Shown: positions 22,177 to 32,424, numbered from the stretch's first letter. The stretch: 64,000 nt of DNA from Epiperipatus broadwayi (GCA_028023455.1 JAQFVV010000514.1:1-64000), one strand, 5' to 3'. Numbers and translations are program-made. The notes: generated by a model not told the origin, from the sequence alone.

Positions 22177-22323
22177 TAAACAAGGCAAAACTCTTCACAC
22201 AGTAGTGCCACCCAGTGCCAACCAGAGTAATCAATGGATGGCACTACTGTATGTAGAGTTTTGCCTTGTTTATAAACAATTATGTGCTAGTATAAGAGAT
22301 GGTGATCATGTGATGCTTAATGG
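22177..22323 (+). mobile_element. Family A element, short hairpin form
   Basis: Terminal stem ACAAGGCAAAACTCT pairs with AGAGTTTTGCCTTGT across a small loop, followed by the family A tail ending GGTGATCATGTGATGCTTAA. The flanks CTTAAAAGTTATA (22164-22176) and TTTAAAAATTATA (22324-22336) agree at 11 of 13 positions, as an aged target-site duplication. The hammerhead is deleted. Confidence 0.75.
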
Positions 22324-22339
22324 TTTAAAAATTATATCT

Positions 22340-22904
22340 GACAATATGAAATATAGTCCTGCAGTAGATCTGAAACAGTTTATTGTAAAAAGTTATATAC
22401 TAATTATGAGTTTTTCCATGCATGTAATTTTGTTTACCTGTAGATATTCTGACCTTAATATATTTTTAGAAACTGAATTTACTTATTTATAATTCACACA
22501 TACATATTTGAATAATCTTAGATTCAATATAACAAACTGATTGACTGATATAAAAGCTTGTAAAGTATTCTAACTGTTGTTGAATAATCAAATAATTTTA
22601 CTTCAGCCTCTTTAATTAATCAAAATTAATTTTTGTCAAGGTAAATTAAATAAAACCAAGTATACATATATAAATTGATTACCATTTTTTTGAAATCCTT
22701 GATTTTTTTAGAATTAGAAGATTTTGAAGATTTTAATAAAGTCATCCAAATTTGTGGTGGCAAAAGGTTTAAATGTTTAAAAAGTATTTTTGTATGTGTT
22801 ACTTTATAAAGATTGTTAATTAAATTAAAAATAAAGTTAAATAGTATTAAACGGAACATTAGTGTAATTTAAATGAATTTATAAAAGTAATTTATTAAGC
22901 ATAA
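22340..22904. other. AT-rich intronic spacer
   Basis: No feature supported; open frames are low complexity. Confidence 0.5.
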
Positions 22905-23065
22905 TGTAATAGCCAGGATTTCCTAAGATCTAGGTGCAGTGCTCTCAGATCCAAGGCTTCTCATTGATGAAGACCACTAGCCAGAAACTAGTCTGGGGAT
23001 ATTGGATGAGTAGGCACTAGGTGGGAATTTTATGCACAAACCTTCTGGCATCCATGGCCATAAAT
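22905..23065 (+). mobile_element. Family A fragment with hammerhead
   Basis: Internal part of family A in plus orientation: AAGATCTAGGTGCAGTGCTC, the hammerhead, then GGAATTTTATGCACAAACC and GGCATCCAT. Both terminal stems are missing. Confidence 0.7.
22946..23008 (+). ncRNA. Hammerhead ribozyme with mutated C3 (family A)
   Basis: CAGATCCAAGGCTTCTCA leads into TTGATGA (consensus CTGATGA), a short stem II, GAAA, palindromic stem III ACTAGT, cleavage base C (GTC), then TGGGGATATTGGATG. Stem I pairs TGGGGA with TTCTCA and TTGGAT with ATCCAA. C3 to T should disable it. Confidence 0.75.
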
Positions 23066-23224
23066 GTTGCATTCTTTTTATTACAGTGTTCATATATGGT
23101 CTGAGATTCCATATTGACACAAAACTGTTTGGATATTAGATAATTCACCACCAGTGTTGATATTTTTTGAGGACAAACATTTAGGTAGAATTCTAATTGT
23201 GCTTTTATAATTTATTCATAAAAT

Positions 23225-23327
23225 GTCAAGCATTGGTGGCCTAGTGGTTAGCATAGCTGCCTTCCAAGTAGCTGGTCTGAGTTCGCTTCCCAGTCAATGC
23301 ATTTGACATGTGAAAAAAAAAAAAAAA
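23225..23327 (+). mobile_element. tRNA-Gly-derived SINE
   Basis: Full-length copy: GCATTGGTGGCCTAGTGG, anticodon arm GCTGCCTTCCAAGTAGC, B box GGTTCG-like region degraded to AGTTCGCTTCCC, CATTTGACATGTG and a 15-A tail. Confidence 0.82.
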
Positions 23328-23580
23328 GGATAAATTGAACCAGTTTTTAAAACAATTCAACTTATTAATAAATATGTTTTTTGTTTAAATTATAATCTGT
23401 GCATTAATTGTTAAATCATGAATCATAAAAGTAATAGGATATTAGATTACTATATCGTTTTTGTAGCATGGAATTGCAAACTTATTGCTTTGTAAACAAT
23501 GAGGTTTGCCAATTCCTCTACAAACTTTGTGATAAATGCTTAACCAGAGCCAGCACTTAAAATATCTCTGTCAGGAACCC

Positions 23581-23641
23581 TCCCCAAACCCCTGACCATG
23601 GTTTCATGCTTTGGCACTTTTCAGAGCGGTGTCAGGGTAGG
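23581..23641 (-). ncRNA. Hammerhead ribozyme with mutated G8 (family B, left arm)
   Basis: Minus strand: CCTACCCTGACACCGCT, CTGAAAA (consensus CTGAGGA), stem II GTGC/GCAT, GAAA, palindrome CCATGG, GTC, AGGGGT. Loss of the catalytic G8 predicts no cleavage. Confidence 0.75.
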
Positions 23642-24132
23642 TTCAGACACTAGATCTAAAAATACTAACCCAAAGCCAAGCACTTATCTAAAAGTTATCT
23701 ATTAAGTGGAAAATCTGAAATTTTCAGACATCTGCATGTCTTCAAACCCAGCTATCCAACTCAAATAGCTATATGGGGCTGATAGATCTTCAGCCATAAC
23801 ATATATTAGTAGTCTTAGCAATATAAAATTGCATAAGACTTATGTAAATATATCCAACTCAAATAGCTATATGGAGCTGATAGATCTTCAACCATACCAT
23901 ATATTGGTAGTCTTAGCAATATGAAATTGTCATAAGTTTTATGCAATTTTATATTGCTAAGATTACTAATATATGGTATGGTTGAAGATCTATCAGTCCC
24001 ATATAGCTATTTGAGTTGGATATCTGGGTTTGAAGACATGTAGATGTCTGAAATTTTCGATTTTCCACTCAATAGATAACTTTTAGATAAGTGCTTGGCT
24101 TTGGGTTGATATTTTTAGATCTAGTGTCTGAA

Positions 24133-24196
24133 CCTACCCTGGTACCTCTCTGAGGAATGCCAAAGCACGAAACCATGGTCAGGGGTTTGGGGAGGG
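24133..24196 (+). ncRNA. Type I hammerhead ribozyme, near-intact (family B, right arm)
   Basis: CCTACCCTGGTACCTCT, CTGAGGA, stem II ATGC/GCAC with CAAA loop (closing pair is an A-C mismatch), GAAA, palindrome ACCATGGT, GTC, then AGGGGT pairing with ACCTCT and GGGGAGG pairing with CCTACCC. All catalytic residues are present; the stem II mismatch may weaken it. Confidence 0.83.
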
Positions 24197-24339
24197 ATTC
24201 CTGACAGAGATATTTTAAGTGCTGGCTCTGGCTAAGCATTTATCACAAAGCTTGTAGAGGAATTGGCAATCCTCATTGTTTATAACTTACAAGCTTAAGA
24301 GATAGGGTCATGTGATCTATGACTTTTTTTTTTTTACTA

Positions 24340-25543
24340 GCTTTGTACTTTGAACTCAGTTGACAATCACTACCCCCTGCAGATATTCATGAACCAAATG
24401 AATATATATATATATAATATGTTTTAACTTGATTTTTTTAACAATTTGATTTTTTTTATTTTTATAAATGAGTGCTGTTTGCAAATACAAATGGCTGATC
24501 TAAAAGTATTTGAATAGTAGTATTTTTCAAATTCTTATACTGTATTTCAGAAATAATCAACCTGTATTTTTAAAATAAAATTACCGTTAATGAATATTTA
24601 AATATATAGTCTGATTTATAGTTTTGTTAAAAGAATATAATAGATGACATTTAGTAAATTACAGTTTATAAGAAATTCACAATTATTACACTTGTAAAAT
24701 GAAAAATCTTTGATTTCTGTGTCAAATAATCTTGATGAATTGACAAAATATTTTATTCATTAGTATATATGACTGTCTGATAAAGTTTGAAAAAAAATTA
24801 CCTCATATCAACGTTAATAATTATATATTTAAATTTTTTCTATTATGTATCTGCAATTCAGATATTACATAGAACATTTAAACTTGGTTTCATTTGTAAA
24901 TTTATAATGTATAGTTTTATTAAAAATAACCATGAGTTTAAATATGTGGTATTATATATCTAAAGCCATGGTTGCCAACATGGGGAGAGGGCATTTTATT
25001 TTTAAAAGGAGGAAATTTGAAAATGAGTTATTAACAATGAATTTTTTTGAGTTATTAGGAAAGAATTAGAAAGCTGTTAATTGTTTTTATACCTTATTAT
25101 TCTAAATTAAGCTAAGAATGTTTTTTTTTTTAAATTTCCCTCTTTCTGCATCATCTTCTCACTCTCTTTAGATAACCTTTCCTCCTTATCTCTCTATTGT
25201 TACTTTGAATAATGGACTTTTAAACTTCCTCCACATGAATAGGAGGAGGCATCAGGATTTTAAAGATGTTTAGATGGAGCATGGCCAAAAAAAAGTTAGG
25301 AACTATATGTATTTCTGCTTTACTTCATTTTGTCTTTGTTTTTTGTTTTTAATTTGTTTTCATTTCTTATGTTTATGAGCATTTATTGTAATTTTAAAGT
25401 CAGTAAATGCGTTTTTCACACACTATGTAACGTTCATATATATTTATATGTATGCGCTTGCATTATTGTTATAAAATTAGGATATTAAGAACATTTTTGT
25501 CCATATACACATGTATTTATATATGTGTAATTTTTATTTGTAG
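24340..25543. other. Intronic spacer upstream of the MPP exon
   Basis: AT-rich, with an (AT)n run near 24400-24420. No upstream exon of the MPP gene was found here by eye. Confidence 0.5.
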
Positions 25544-25665
25544 CTGCCTTCCAGCATGTAAGGGATAATATTGATGATCTTAACTCATCAGTAGGTGCCC
25601 AAGATATTGACTTAATTTTTTTAAAAGGCCTTATGGACAGTCCTGTCATGAAATCTCTGGTTAAG
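25544..25665 (+). CDS. Internal exon of an MPP2/MPP6 (PALS2)-like MAGUK scaffold gene, L27 region
   Basis: The exon follows an acceptor TTTTTATTTGTAG and ends AAG before the donor GTAAGC. It is 122 bases: two bases finishing a split codon, then 40 codons open throughout. The peptide starts AFQHVRDNIDDLNSS and contains GAQDIDLIFLKGLMDSPVM, ending KSLVK. This matches the N-terminus of vertebrate MPP6/MPP2, whose equivalent reads ELPSSTGAEEIDLIFLKG. Phenylalanine stands where vertebrates have the start methionine, so here translation starts further upstream. The exon ends in phase 0 right after KSLVK, where vertebrate MPP2 also has a splice junction. The family are membrane-associated guanylate kinase scaffolds with L27, PDZ, SH3 and GK domains that organise cell polarity and synaptic complexes. 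The remaining exons lie outside the window. The choice between MPP2 and MPP6 cannot be made, since invertebrates often have one ancestral gene. Confidence 0.87.
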
Positions 25666-25860
25666 GTAAGCATATTATATTATTATTTTCATAAAAATAT
25701 CAAAGGTAACATTTTGTTTTAATTGTATATATTAAAAAAATAACATATAAATGGAGGGCATTCATTGATCATATCTGCTTTTGCTTTTGTATAATGATAA
25801 TTAAGTAATTATAAAACGATGTGATAAAAGTTCCACCATAAGAAAAAAAAAAGAATTATT
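25666..25860. other. Start of the downstream intron
   Basis: Follows the donor site GTAAGC. AT-rich, no features until the RTE relic. Confidence 0.6.
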
Positions 25861-25861
25861 T

Positions 25862-26740
25862 AAAAATTATATATCATCATCATCATCATATGCAACCATT
25901 ATCAATCCATTTCAGGGTGAAGGTCTCCAATTTTCACCCATTAACTCTGATCCCTAGCTTTTTTCTTCACAATATCCTAGCAAACTTTCTTATTTCATCC
26001 ATCTATCTCACTTATTATCAGTTTTTTGGTCTTTAAAATCCCTGCATTCCAATTTAAAATTTCTATTCTCCATCTATTATAATCTTCTCTAGTAATATTT
26101 CTGTTCCAGCACTATTTCAGTCTCTTAATTATTTCAAATGATCACATGATCACTATTGCTTATGCTGGCACATAACTGTTATTTAAACAGGCAAAACTCT
26201 CCATACAGTAGTGCCACTCAGTGCCAGGCACAAGCCTTCTGGTATCTATTGATTACTCTGGTTGGCACTGAGTGGCACTACTATATGGAGAGTTTTGCCT
26301 GTTTATTTCAAATGATGTTGGTAATAATGCTTACTTCTTTTCCCATCCATGTATTTCGTTTTTGATCTTTTTTATTACTCCAATCATAGTCTCTATACTT
26401 CATTGGTTCATATGGAGTCCTATACTGCTCTTCTGTTAAGTGAACATGTTTCAGATCTTTCTTTTCAAACACAGTCATATTTTTTAAAAAAAAATTATTT
26501 CTGCTAAAAGCATTGTATCCACATTTAATTTTACGATTAATTTCATCCATTATGTTTTCATTTATCTTAATAATCTGACCAAACTATTTGTAAATTGTTA
26601 AATTGTTCTAATTATTAATATTTAATTATTTCTTCTGAGAAAATCCATTGAACATTTTTAATTTTTATGTAATAACTCTTGCGACATTTCTGAAGCTCTA
26701 AAGCATTATTTGCAAAAACAACCACACTGTTAATATAGTG
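25862..26740 (-). pseudogene. RTE-type LINE reverse transcriptase, 3' relic, split by family A
   Basis: The minus-strand translation follows the RTE reverse transcriptase C-terminal half. The block MDEINRKIKCGYNAFSRNNF (from 26550) parallels the copy at 40.8 kb. The region downstream of 26130 encodes remnants of the RTE C-terminus and ends in a (TCA)n tail at 25866-25880. Many frameshifts and stops. A family A element (26143-26302) was inserted later and duplicated TTATTTCAAATGAT. The catalytic FADD box is outside the preserved part. Confidence 0.75.
26143..26302 (-). mobile_element. Family A element, short hairpin form, with 14-bp target-site duplication
   Basis: Starts CACATGATCACTATTGCTTA (the family tail in reverse), then a stem AACAGGCAAAACTCTCCATA that pairs with the right end. 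Exact repeats TTATTTCAAATGAT flank it at 26129-26142 and 26303-26316. The host sequence, an RTE relic, is continuous when it is removed. The hammerhead is deleted, leaving GGCACAAGCCTTCTGG between the arms. Confidence 0.88.
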
Positions 26741-26959
26741 ACTTTCTTAATAGTTTTCAGCTCTTTAATTTTGTATTAATACATATCTTACATCTCACTT
26801 TATTCTTGAAGTATATATTTTCAGATAGGCAAAATATAATCCAATTCTGCTGTGTCGTCATTTTAATGTTTTCATGTGTATTTCTATTTAGTATTTTTCT
26901 CAAAAAAAAAAAAAAAAAGTAATAATTTACATAATCTAATGTTAAGAAGTGAATGGCTT

Positions 26960-27400
26960 TAGAAAAATTTTAAATTATATTTAAACTTTCTAAATACATT
27001 CAATTGTTAATAATAGCATACAGGTTAGTATTCTACACAATGTTTCAAGTGATATTATTCTCCCTTCTTCAGGTGTTGTCGACCTGACCAGAGATAGAAT
27101 TACAGGGGGAATCAAATATGGTCCTTTAGATTTTTGAATATTGAATTTTAAGGTAATGCTCTAACCAACTGAGTTATTCTTCCAAAGTTGGTCAGAGCAT
27201 TATTTTAAAATTCAATACTCAAGAATCTAAATGTCCAGATTCAATTCTCATGCTAATGATGTCACTGATAATGCCAGTAACACCCGAAGAAGAAAGAATA
27301 ATACCACTTGAAATGATGTGTTAATACTAACCTGTGCACCATTACTAACAGTTGAATGTATTTAGAAAGTTTAAATATAGTTTAAATTTTTACTAAAGGG
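26960..27400. mobile_element. Family E palindrome with tRNA-like centre
   Basis: Two inverted arms. The left arm holds CACAATGTTTCAAGTGATAT and CTTCTTCAGGTGTTG; the right arm is its complement near 27285-27325. The centre carries TAAGGTAATGCTCTAACCAA and AGTTGGTCAGAGCATT, which resemble a tRNA A-box stem. Each arm has a hammerhead-like hairpin (box CTGAAGA, hairpin, GAAAC) with one extra A. Arms end near CTTTCTAAATACATTCAA. Confidence 0.65.
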
Positions 27401-27689
27401 ATCTAGTTCGTAATATTAGAAGATGGAAATAGTCCAACCATAATTAATATTCTAAGGTCATCATCACAAATCTTTAGACAAACAATAATTTACAGTTTTT
27501 CTTTTTCTGTGAACTCTCCGACTCTGTGTTCTATCCTACTTCTATTATCACAACCAAATTTATCTGCGGTACTTTTATCGTGAAGCATTAAAGTCTCCAT
27601 TACAATTTCAAAATGTTGTTTGGTCTGATCTAAAGCATTTTGTATATCTGTATAAAAACCCTCTACTTCCTCATCACAGTGAGAAAAAT
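27401..27689. other. Spacer with an unexplained open frame
   Basis: A 69-residue minus-strand frame (27490-27699) is rich in D, E, H and K and less low-complexity than its neighbours. It has no family I recognise, and no splice context, so it is not called as an exon. Confidence 0.4.
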
Positions 27690-27905
27690 GTTGAGGCATA
27701 TATCCGAATTATCACATTTGATATCTTCCATTAAATTGAATGTAGAGGATTTGAACTCAGACTTTCAAACCCTTCACTATCCACACTATCTCATACTACT
27801 GATACACATGACCACACACATGCAGAAAAGATAAATAATCACCAATATACATATTTTGTGCTAAACCAGCACTCATCGGTTGGTCCAGATTGCCACCTCC
27901 CATAA
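27690..27905 (-). mobile_element. Family D hammerhead element, partial copy 4
   Basis: Contains ATTTGAACTCAGACTTTCAA, CATGCAGAAAAGATAAATAA and the hammerhead region to 27896, then stops. The rest of the element is missing. Confidence 0.6.
27837..27896 (-). ncRNA. Degraded hammerhead ribozyme (family D)
   Basis: Minus strand: GGACCAA, CCGATGA (T4 lost), stem II GTGCT/AGCAC, AAAA for GAAA, ATATGTAT, A, TTGGTGATT. Fold still visible, core broken at two places. Confidence 0.6.
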
Positions 27906-28514
27906 TAATATTATTTGTATATCTTATCTAAGAATTTAGTATTGTTTATATGTATTTATTGCAATGCATATATATTATTCAAATGCATTTTCTGTTCTAA
28001 CTATGCTTAAAAAAGAATGTTATAAATTATATCTTAGGTATTCTGTTGGAATACTTCATTTACCAATTACAACATATCTAAGAAGCAATGATCAGTTGGA
28101 AAGAAAAGACTATACAAAAAGCCTAAAAGTTGAAGTAACATAAAACAGAGCAACATTATGGAATTAAGGAAATGACAATTATGATGTAGATAGAAGATCT
28201 CTATCAGCTACATATTCCAGTCAGCTTATTTTTGTATTATATCTGAATATGAACATTTAGAAGGTCAAAGAGTTACAGATTTTAGTATATTCAAAAGTTG
28301 ATTTTACAGATTTTAAATTCGTTATCAATTTAAAGATTTATAAATGCAACTAAAGCTTGATTGCTAACTGCACTATAGTTTGAGACAAATTGTAACATTT
28401 GTGAGACAAATCTTAATTGGATACAAATGCTATTTTACCAATATAAAGAAAACAATTTTCTGATTTAAATCATCAAAAGAGTGTACTACATTATTTGTTG
28501 TGAAAATATATGCA
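27906..28514. other. AT-rich intronic spacer
   Basis: No feature supported. Confidence 0.5.
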
Positions 28515-28835
28515 TTTACAACCTTCTTAAACACTTAACAACACTACTTTTTACACCAAAACTTTACTCGTACAGTTTCAGCTGTCCTGCAGTCATCATC
28601 AGATCTACAACATCTAAATATATAATCATACAATTAATACAGTGCAAAAATTTTTTTTCATAACTTTATAATTCAAGTATATCTTTTTAAATGAATATAA
28701 AAGGGTTTTAGAGTCAAATTGAGAATATATTTGGATATTGTAGCTCTGATAATGACTGCAGGACAGTTGAAACTATAAGAATAAAGTTTTGGTGTAAAAA
28801 ATAGTATTGTTAAGTATATAAGAAGATTGGAAATG
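28515..28835. repeat. Family I inverted repeat with hammerhead-like hairpins
   Basis: The left arm (about 28515-28625) and right arm (about 28720-28835) are inverted copies containing GACTGCAGGACAG. On the minus strand of the left arm and the plus strand of the right arm the order is CTGATGATG or CTGATAATG, the hairpin GACTG/CAGTT, then GAAAC. No convincing stem I or cleavage triplet could be drawn, so it is only hammerhead-like. A similar single motif lies at 36055-36110. Confidence 0.6.
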
Positions 28836-28839
28836 GTAT

Positions 28840-29454
28840 GATAATATGTAAATATCGAAATCAATAAATAAAGAAAGGAGGAAGAAGAAGAAAATTGTAT
28901 TACTTCGATAAAATATATGCAACAATAAAAAATTAAGGTCATTAGTTTACAAAAGAGAAATCTAATAAAAACATCTGTTTTGTGCATCTGGTTTGTAAAT
29001 TATTTTGTGTCAGAAATAAAAAAATATTTCCAAAAAAAGAAATTATATTTAAAGTAATTCTGATTTTGGATAATACTGCATTTTGCAGTAACATTAAAGA
29101 TGCCCCCTCCCCCCAGCTCACGCTATATTTGCTTTGCAAATATTGAATCAAAGACTAGTGATTTAAAGTTCATTAGCAGCTTATTTTTGAAAAGTTAATA
29201 AGTGAAATTAACATAAAAATTGAAAGTGAACTAGTTTTCTGGAGAAATTTCAATCTTTTATACTGCATTAAACTTAATAGTCGAAACTAAATTGATTTCA
29301 TGTTTAATCTGGAAGCTGCCAATTTATATGAAGCTATTGGAATTTATGCTATGAATATGGAAATTGCATTTCTCTTTTCCTTTAATAAACGAGGAACGAG
29401 CCATAAGGGATATACTGACAGATAATGGTTCAAAAATGGTAAATCTGGTGAATT
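28840..29454. other. Intronic spacer
   Basis: AT-rich; a C-rich island CCCCCTCCCCCCAGCTCAC at 29101-29120 stands out but belongs to no recognised repeat. A 104-residue minus-strand frame (28673-28987) is Y/F/I/L-rich and overlaps the family I arm; not a gene. Confidence 0.5.
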
Positions 29455-29697
29455 GTCAAGCATTGGTGGTCGAGTGGTCAGCACAGCTGTCTTACAGGCA
29501 GTTGTCATGGGTTCGCTTTCTGGCCGATGCTTTGATATGTGAAAAGATGGAGCTGACTTAAGGTTATACATTTTTGTCAAGCGTTGGTGGTCGAGTGGTC
29601 AGCACAGCTATCTTACAAGTAGTTGTCATGGGTTTGCTTTCCGGCCTATGCTTTGATATGGGAAAAGATGGAGCTGACTTAAGGTTATACATTTTTT
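29455..29697 (+). mobile_element. Tandem pair of tRNA-derived SINEs
   Basis: Two head-to-tail copies 121 bases apart (starts near 29455 and 29576). Each has TTGGTGGTCGAGTGGTCAGC as the A-box arm, GTCTTACA or ATCTTACA in the anticodon loop, a B box GGTTCGCTTTC or GGTTTGCTTTC, then ATGCTTTGATATG and a shared 3' flank AAAAGATGGAGCTGACTTAA. The flank is duplicated too, so this is a segmental tandem duplication rather than two insertions. Confidence 0.82.
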
Positions 29698-30164
29698 TTG
29701 TATCATCTTGAAGACTCTATAATTTCTAAGCATTTTTCTAAATTTGAATGCAAATTTAAAAATTGTAATTTTAAAAATTATACTTGTTGATGAATGATTG
29801 TAATAGTGTTTTTAAAAAAAACACACACACACACAGTAATAAGTCAAGTATAAAATTCAAACAAACCTTTATAACGAATGCTTATTTGCAATCATGTTAT
29901 TTCTATAACTGTAGTATTTATTCATCTATATATTTGGTTTATTTTCTATTTTTAATTGAATATATCTACAGTATGTATAATATTCATATGTATGCATGAC
30001 TTGTGCAGTGATAGAGTGATAGATATTGGAGATCAGAATCCATGGATCACACTCACCTTAAATAACACTTCCAAATCCTTGAATGTCTTATAAACTTATT
30101 ATTGATAAGGAGTATTAAATGTCTAAATATACATAAAGTATTACAATTTCATTCTGCTATAATA
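29698..30164. other. AT-rich intronic spacer
   Basis: Contains a short (CA)n run at 29820-29836. Nothing else supported. Confidence 0.5.
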
Positions 30165-30545
30165 TTCATCATCATCATCAACCATTATCAATCCACTGCA
30201 GGATGAAGGGTTCTCCAAGTTCAATCCATCTTTTCCTATCTTTAGCTTCTCTTCTCCACATCACCCCTGCACACTTTCTTATTTCATCCACCCATCTCAC
30301 ATGTGGTCTCTTTCTGGGTCTTTTACAATCTCTTGGAATCCAGTTTAAAATTTTAATTGTGCATCCGTTATCATCTCTTCCAACAATATGTCCAGCCTGA
30401 CTCCACTTCAGTCTTTTAATTTTTTCAATGAGGTCACACCTGTTTGTTCTCTTACCCATACATTGCGTTTTTGATCCCTTCTTGTTATTCCTAACATGCA
30501 TCTCTCCATATTTGCTATATTATTATTTAGCCTTATATGTATGGA
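30165..30545 (-). pseudogene. RTE-type LINE reverse transcriptase, C-terminal fragment
   Basis: A 107-codon minus-strand frame (30501 down to 30178) ends at a TGA-rich tail, (GAT)n on that strand. The peptide carries the RTE-clade C-terminal pattern: LIEKIKRLKWSQAGHI, then GRDDNGCTIKILNW, then KRPRKRPHVRWVDEIRK, CAGVMWRREAKDRKRW and a final EPFILQWIDNG. This is the region after the reverse transcriptase thumb. The frame continues degraded to about 30545. It is a 5'-truncated copy, the usual fate of LINE insertions. Confidence 0.85.
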
Positions 30546-31034
30546 CATTTTACATATATTTATTATAAAAACAATCCTTATGATGAACAAATAACTTCTC
30601 TAAATATTTACATATGCATTCAAAGATATGCAAGCCACAAATTGTTTGAGTGCTAAATATTATCTTTCTTCACATCTGATAAAATTTATGTTAACTGAAT
30701 TTTTCTTAACCGAAAAAAATACCGTATTAAAATTATAACAATATATATAGAAAAATAATTTAAAGATAAAATTAAATTATTAAAAAAAAGTCTTTTTAAA
30801 TATATATATTTTAATATTTTAAAATTCAAACTAAAAAATGAATTTTTTTAAAAAAAAGAACGAACATAAAAGAAAAAAAAACAAACAAATAATTTATTCT
30901 TTTACACAAAGAAAACTTTTCTAAATGTGGAAAAAAACATGTTAATTTTAACTTTTTTATTATTAAAATGAAATGTTAGGAAAAGCAGAGATTTTTGAAA
31001 ATGATGTAGAAAAAAGAAATAAAGGTTTCATAAA
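30546..31034. other. AT-rich intronic spacer
   Basis: Dominated by A/T runs; no feature supported. Confidence 0.5.
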
Positions 31035-31449
31035 AATTGATCTGTTTGTAATGTGATGTGATGCGCTGTGATTTCTTCTTATACGGAGTCGGGAATCTCT
31101 CAGCAGCTATGCTCAGAGAAACCTGTTAGCCACTTTGAACCCCTTTCCATTTGCCACCCCAAGTTTTCCCATATTCTTTTACACCCTGCACTATCCCATT
31201 TACACAATTAATCTTTGTCAACTCCATGGCCTTTAAATCTAAACCTCCCTTATCTTTTCTCAAACCCAGCATAAAAACCAATAACCAACTTCCTGTATAA
31301 TCACTTTGTTCATATTTATTCTTCCACAACATCATTATTTGTATCCTTTCTGCTTTCAGGCATTTACATTCAATTAACAGATGCCTAATATTTTCTATGC
31401 CTTCCTTACACAGCTTGCAGACTAAATCATTTAAAGAATAAAATAGCAC
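31035..31449 (-). pseudogene. LINE C-terminus with zinc-knuckle-like motif, (CACAT)n-tailed family
   Basis: A 107-codon minus-strand frame (31449 down to 31126) has CKLCKEGIENIRHLLIECK near its start, a C-x2-C..H-x4-C pattern found after the reverse transcriptase in CR1, Jockey and I-type LINEs. It ends GVQSG and is followed, after the stop, by a degraded continuation and a tail of TGTGATGTGATG-type repeats (its complement is at 31045-31075). This differs from the RTE family. The copy is 5' truncated. A second fragment lies at 18600-18830. Confidence 0.7.
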
Positions 31450-31805
31450 AGAGTGCTGTAGCAGTTGTTGGATTGTGAAGTAACGTGAATAATTACATGG
31501 ATAAGAGGGTGTAACAGAGTGATTTCATCTCTCCAAAGCTTTTTTAAAGCAGTTTTATGAAAATATTTTACAATATAATATGAAAACTAAAGAATAAAAA
31601 TGAGTGAATATTGATTTTGTGATTGTATATGCAAATAATGCTTTAGCTCTTTAGGAAATGTTATTAGATGCAAATGAAAAATTAGGGACTAAAGTTAAAA
31701 GCTGAAAATATTAAAATAAAATGTTCAATGGCAAATAAATAGAAGATACAAAAGAGAACTTAACAACTATGCATATTTTGATTACAAAAGACAATAGATT
31801 AAAGT
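31450..31805. other. Intronic spacer
   Basis: No supported feature. Confidence 0.5.
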
Positions 31806-32291
31806 AGGGGTGGGCAAATAGTGACCCAAGGACCACATGTGGCCCACTAAGGGTTCCTGCCAAGACAATCAGAAAAATCTGCCTTGAACTGCGATTTCCT
31901 TCCTGTGCATGACAGAAGATTAGTCTCATATTTTCCACTAGGATGGCCATGTCAATACCCATGTGCAGTGTAGATACGATGTGCAGTGCTTTTCCAGTTG
32001 ATCTGGTTAATTTCAATTTTGTCTTTGCATTAGCAAATATATACATGTCTAACTTTAGTGAAACCATGAAACCTCTGAAATAATGTTAAATTGGTGACAA
32101 ATGTCATGTGTTTAATGAAGAATGGACAAACAAATATTTCTTTGATAATACAGGGAATAAAGCAGTGTGTTTATTGCGTGATGAAAAAAAAGTGTGGTGC
32201 TCCATTAACCTTCCCTTCCAGAAAGTGGCCCCGATGCAGTTCCTCTACCAACCTCTATGGCCCCTGAGCCAAAATAATTGTTTACCCCTGG
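31806..32291 (+). mobile_element. hAT-type transposon relic with transposase N-terminus
   Basis: The left end TAGGGGTGGGCAAA and the right end, whose complement reads CAGGGGTAAACAA, are hAT-like inverted termini with further similarity inward (GGACCACATGTGGCCC, and GGCCCCTGAG on the right). A frame at 32108-32200 encodes MFNEEWTNKYFFDN, then GNKAVCLLRDEKK. This is the start of the BED-type region seen in ZBED/GTF2IRD2-like hAT transposases (usual form FNEEWTEKYFF..GKPVCLVC). The rest of the transposase is deleted. The flanking 8-base duplication is not convincing. Confidence 0.72.
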
Positions 32292-32424
32292 ATAAGTAAT
32301 CCTAAAATTTAATTTGGATGAAGTGCTTTTGGTTTTAAAAAAATATGATTATGTGATTGAAAGGAAAGATTTGTAATGACTATGCTTTACCAATTTTTTT
32401 TAAGGATCTGAGAATTGGATACTT

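Larger units (their letters stand above)
23478..24325. mobile_element. Family B retrozyme as an inverted pair
   Basis: A minus-oriented unit (23478 to about 23945) faces a plus-oriented unit (about 23946-24325). The junction repeats the segment around ATAGCTATATGGGGCTGATA in both orientations. Each arm carries its own hammerhead, so both strands encode a ribozyme. The right end has the family tail GGGTCATGTGATCTATGAC and a T-run. Confidence 0.8.

Noticed and set aside
22177-22323. Calling the family A hairpins MITEs of a DNA transposon superfamily
   Set aside because: The target-site duplications are 12-14 bp and one side carries a non-inverted tail, both unlike cut-and-paste elements.
27490-27699. 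Possible exon encoding a D/E/K-rich 69-residue peptide
   Set aside because: No splice sites in the right phase on that strand and no family similarity; it also overlaps a family D fragment.
28515-28835. Calling family I a full hammerhead ribozyme
   Set aside because: The box, hairpin and GAAAC are present, but there is an extra base after the box and no stem I or cleavage triplet that works in both copies.
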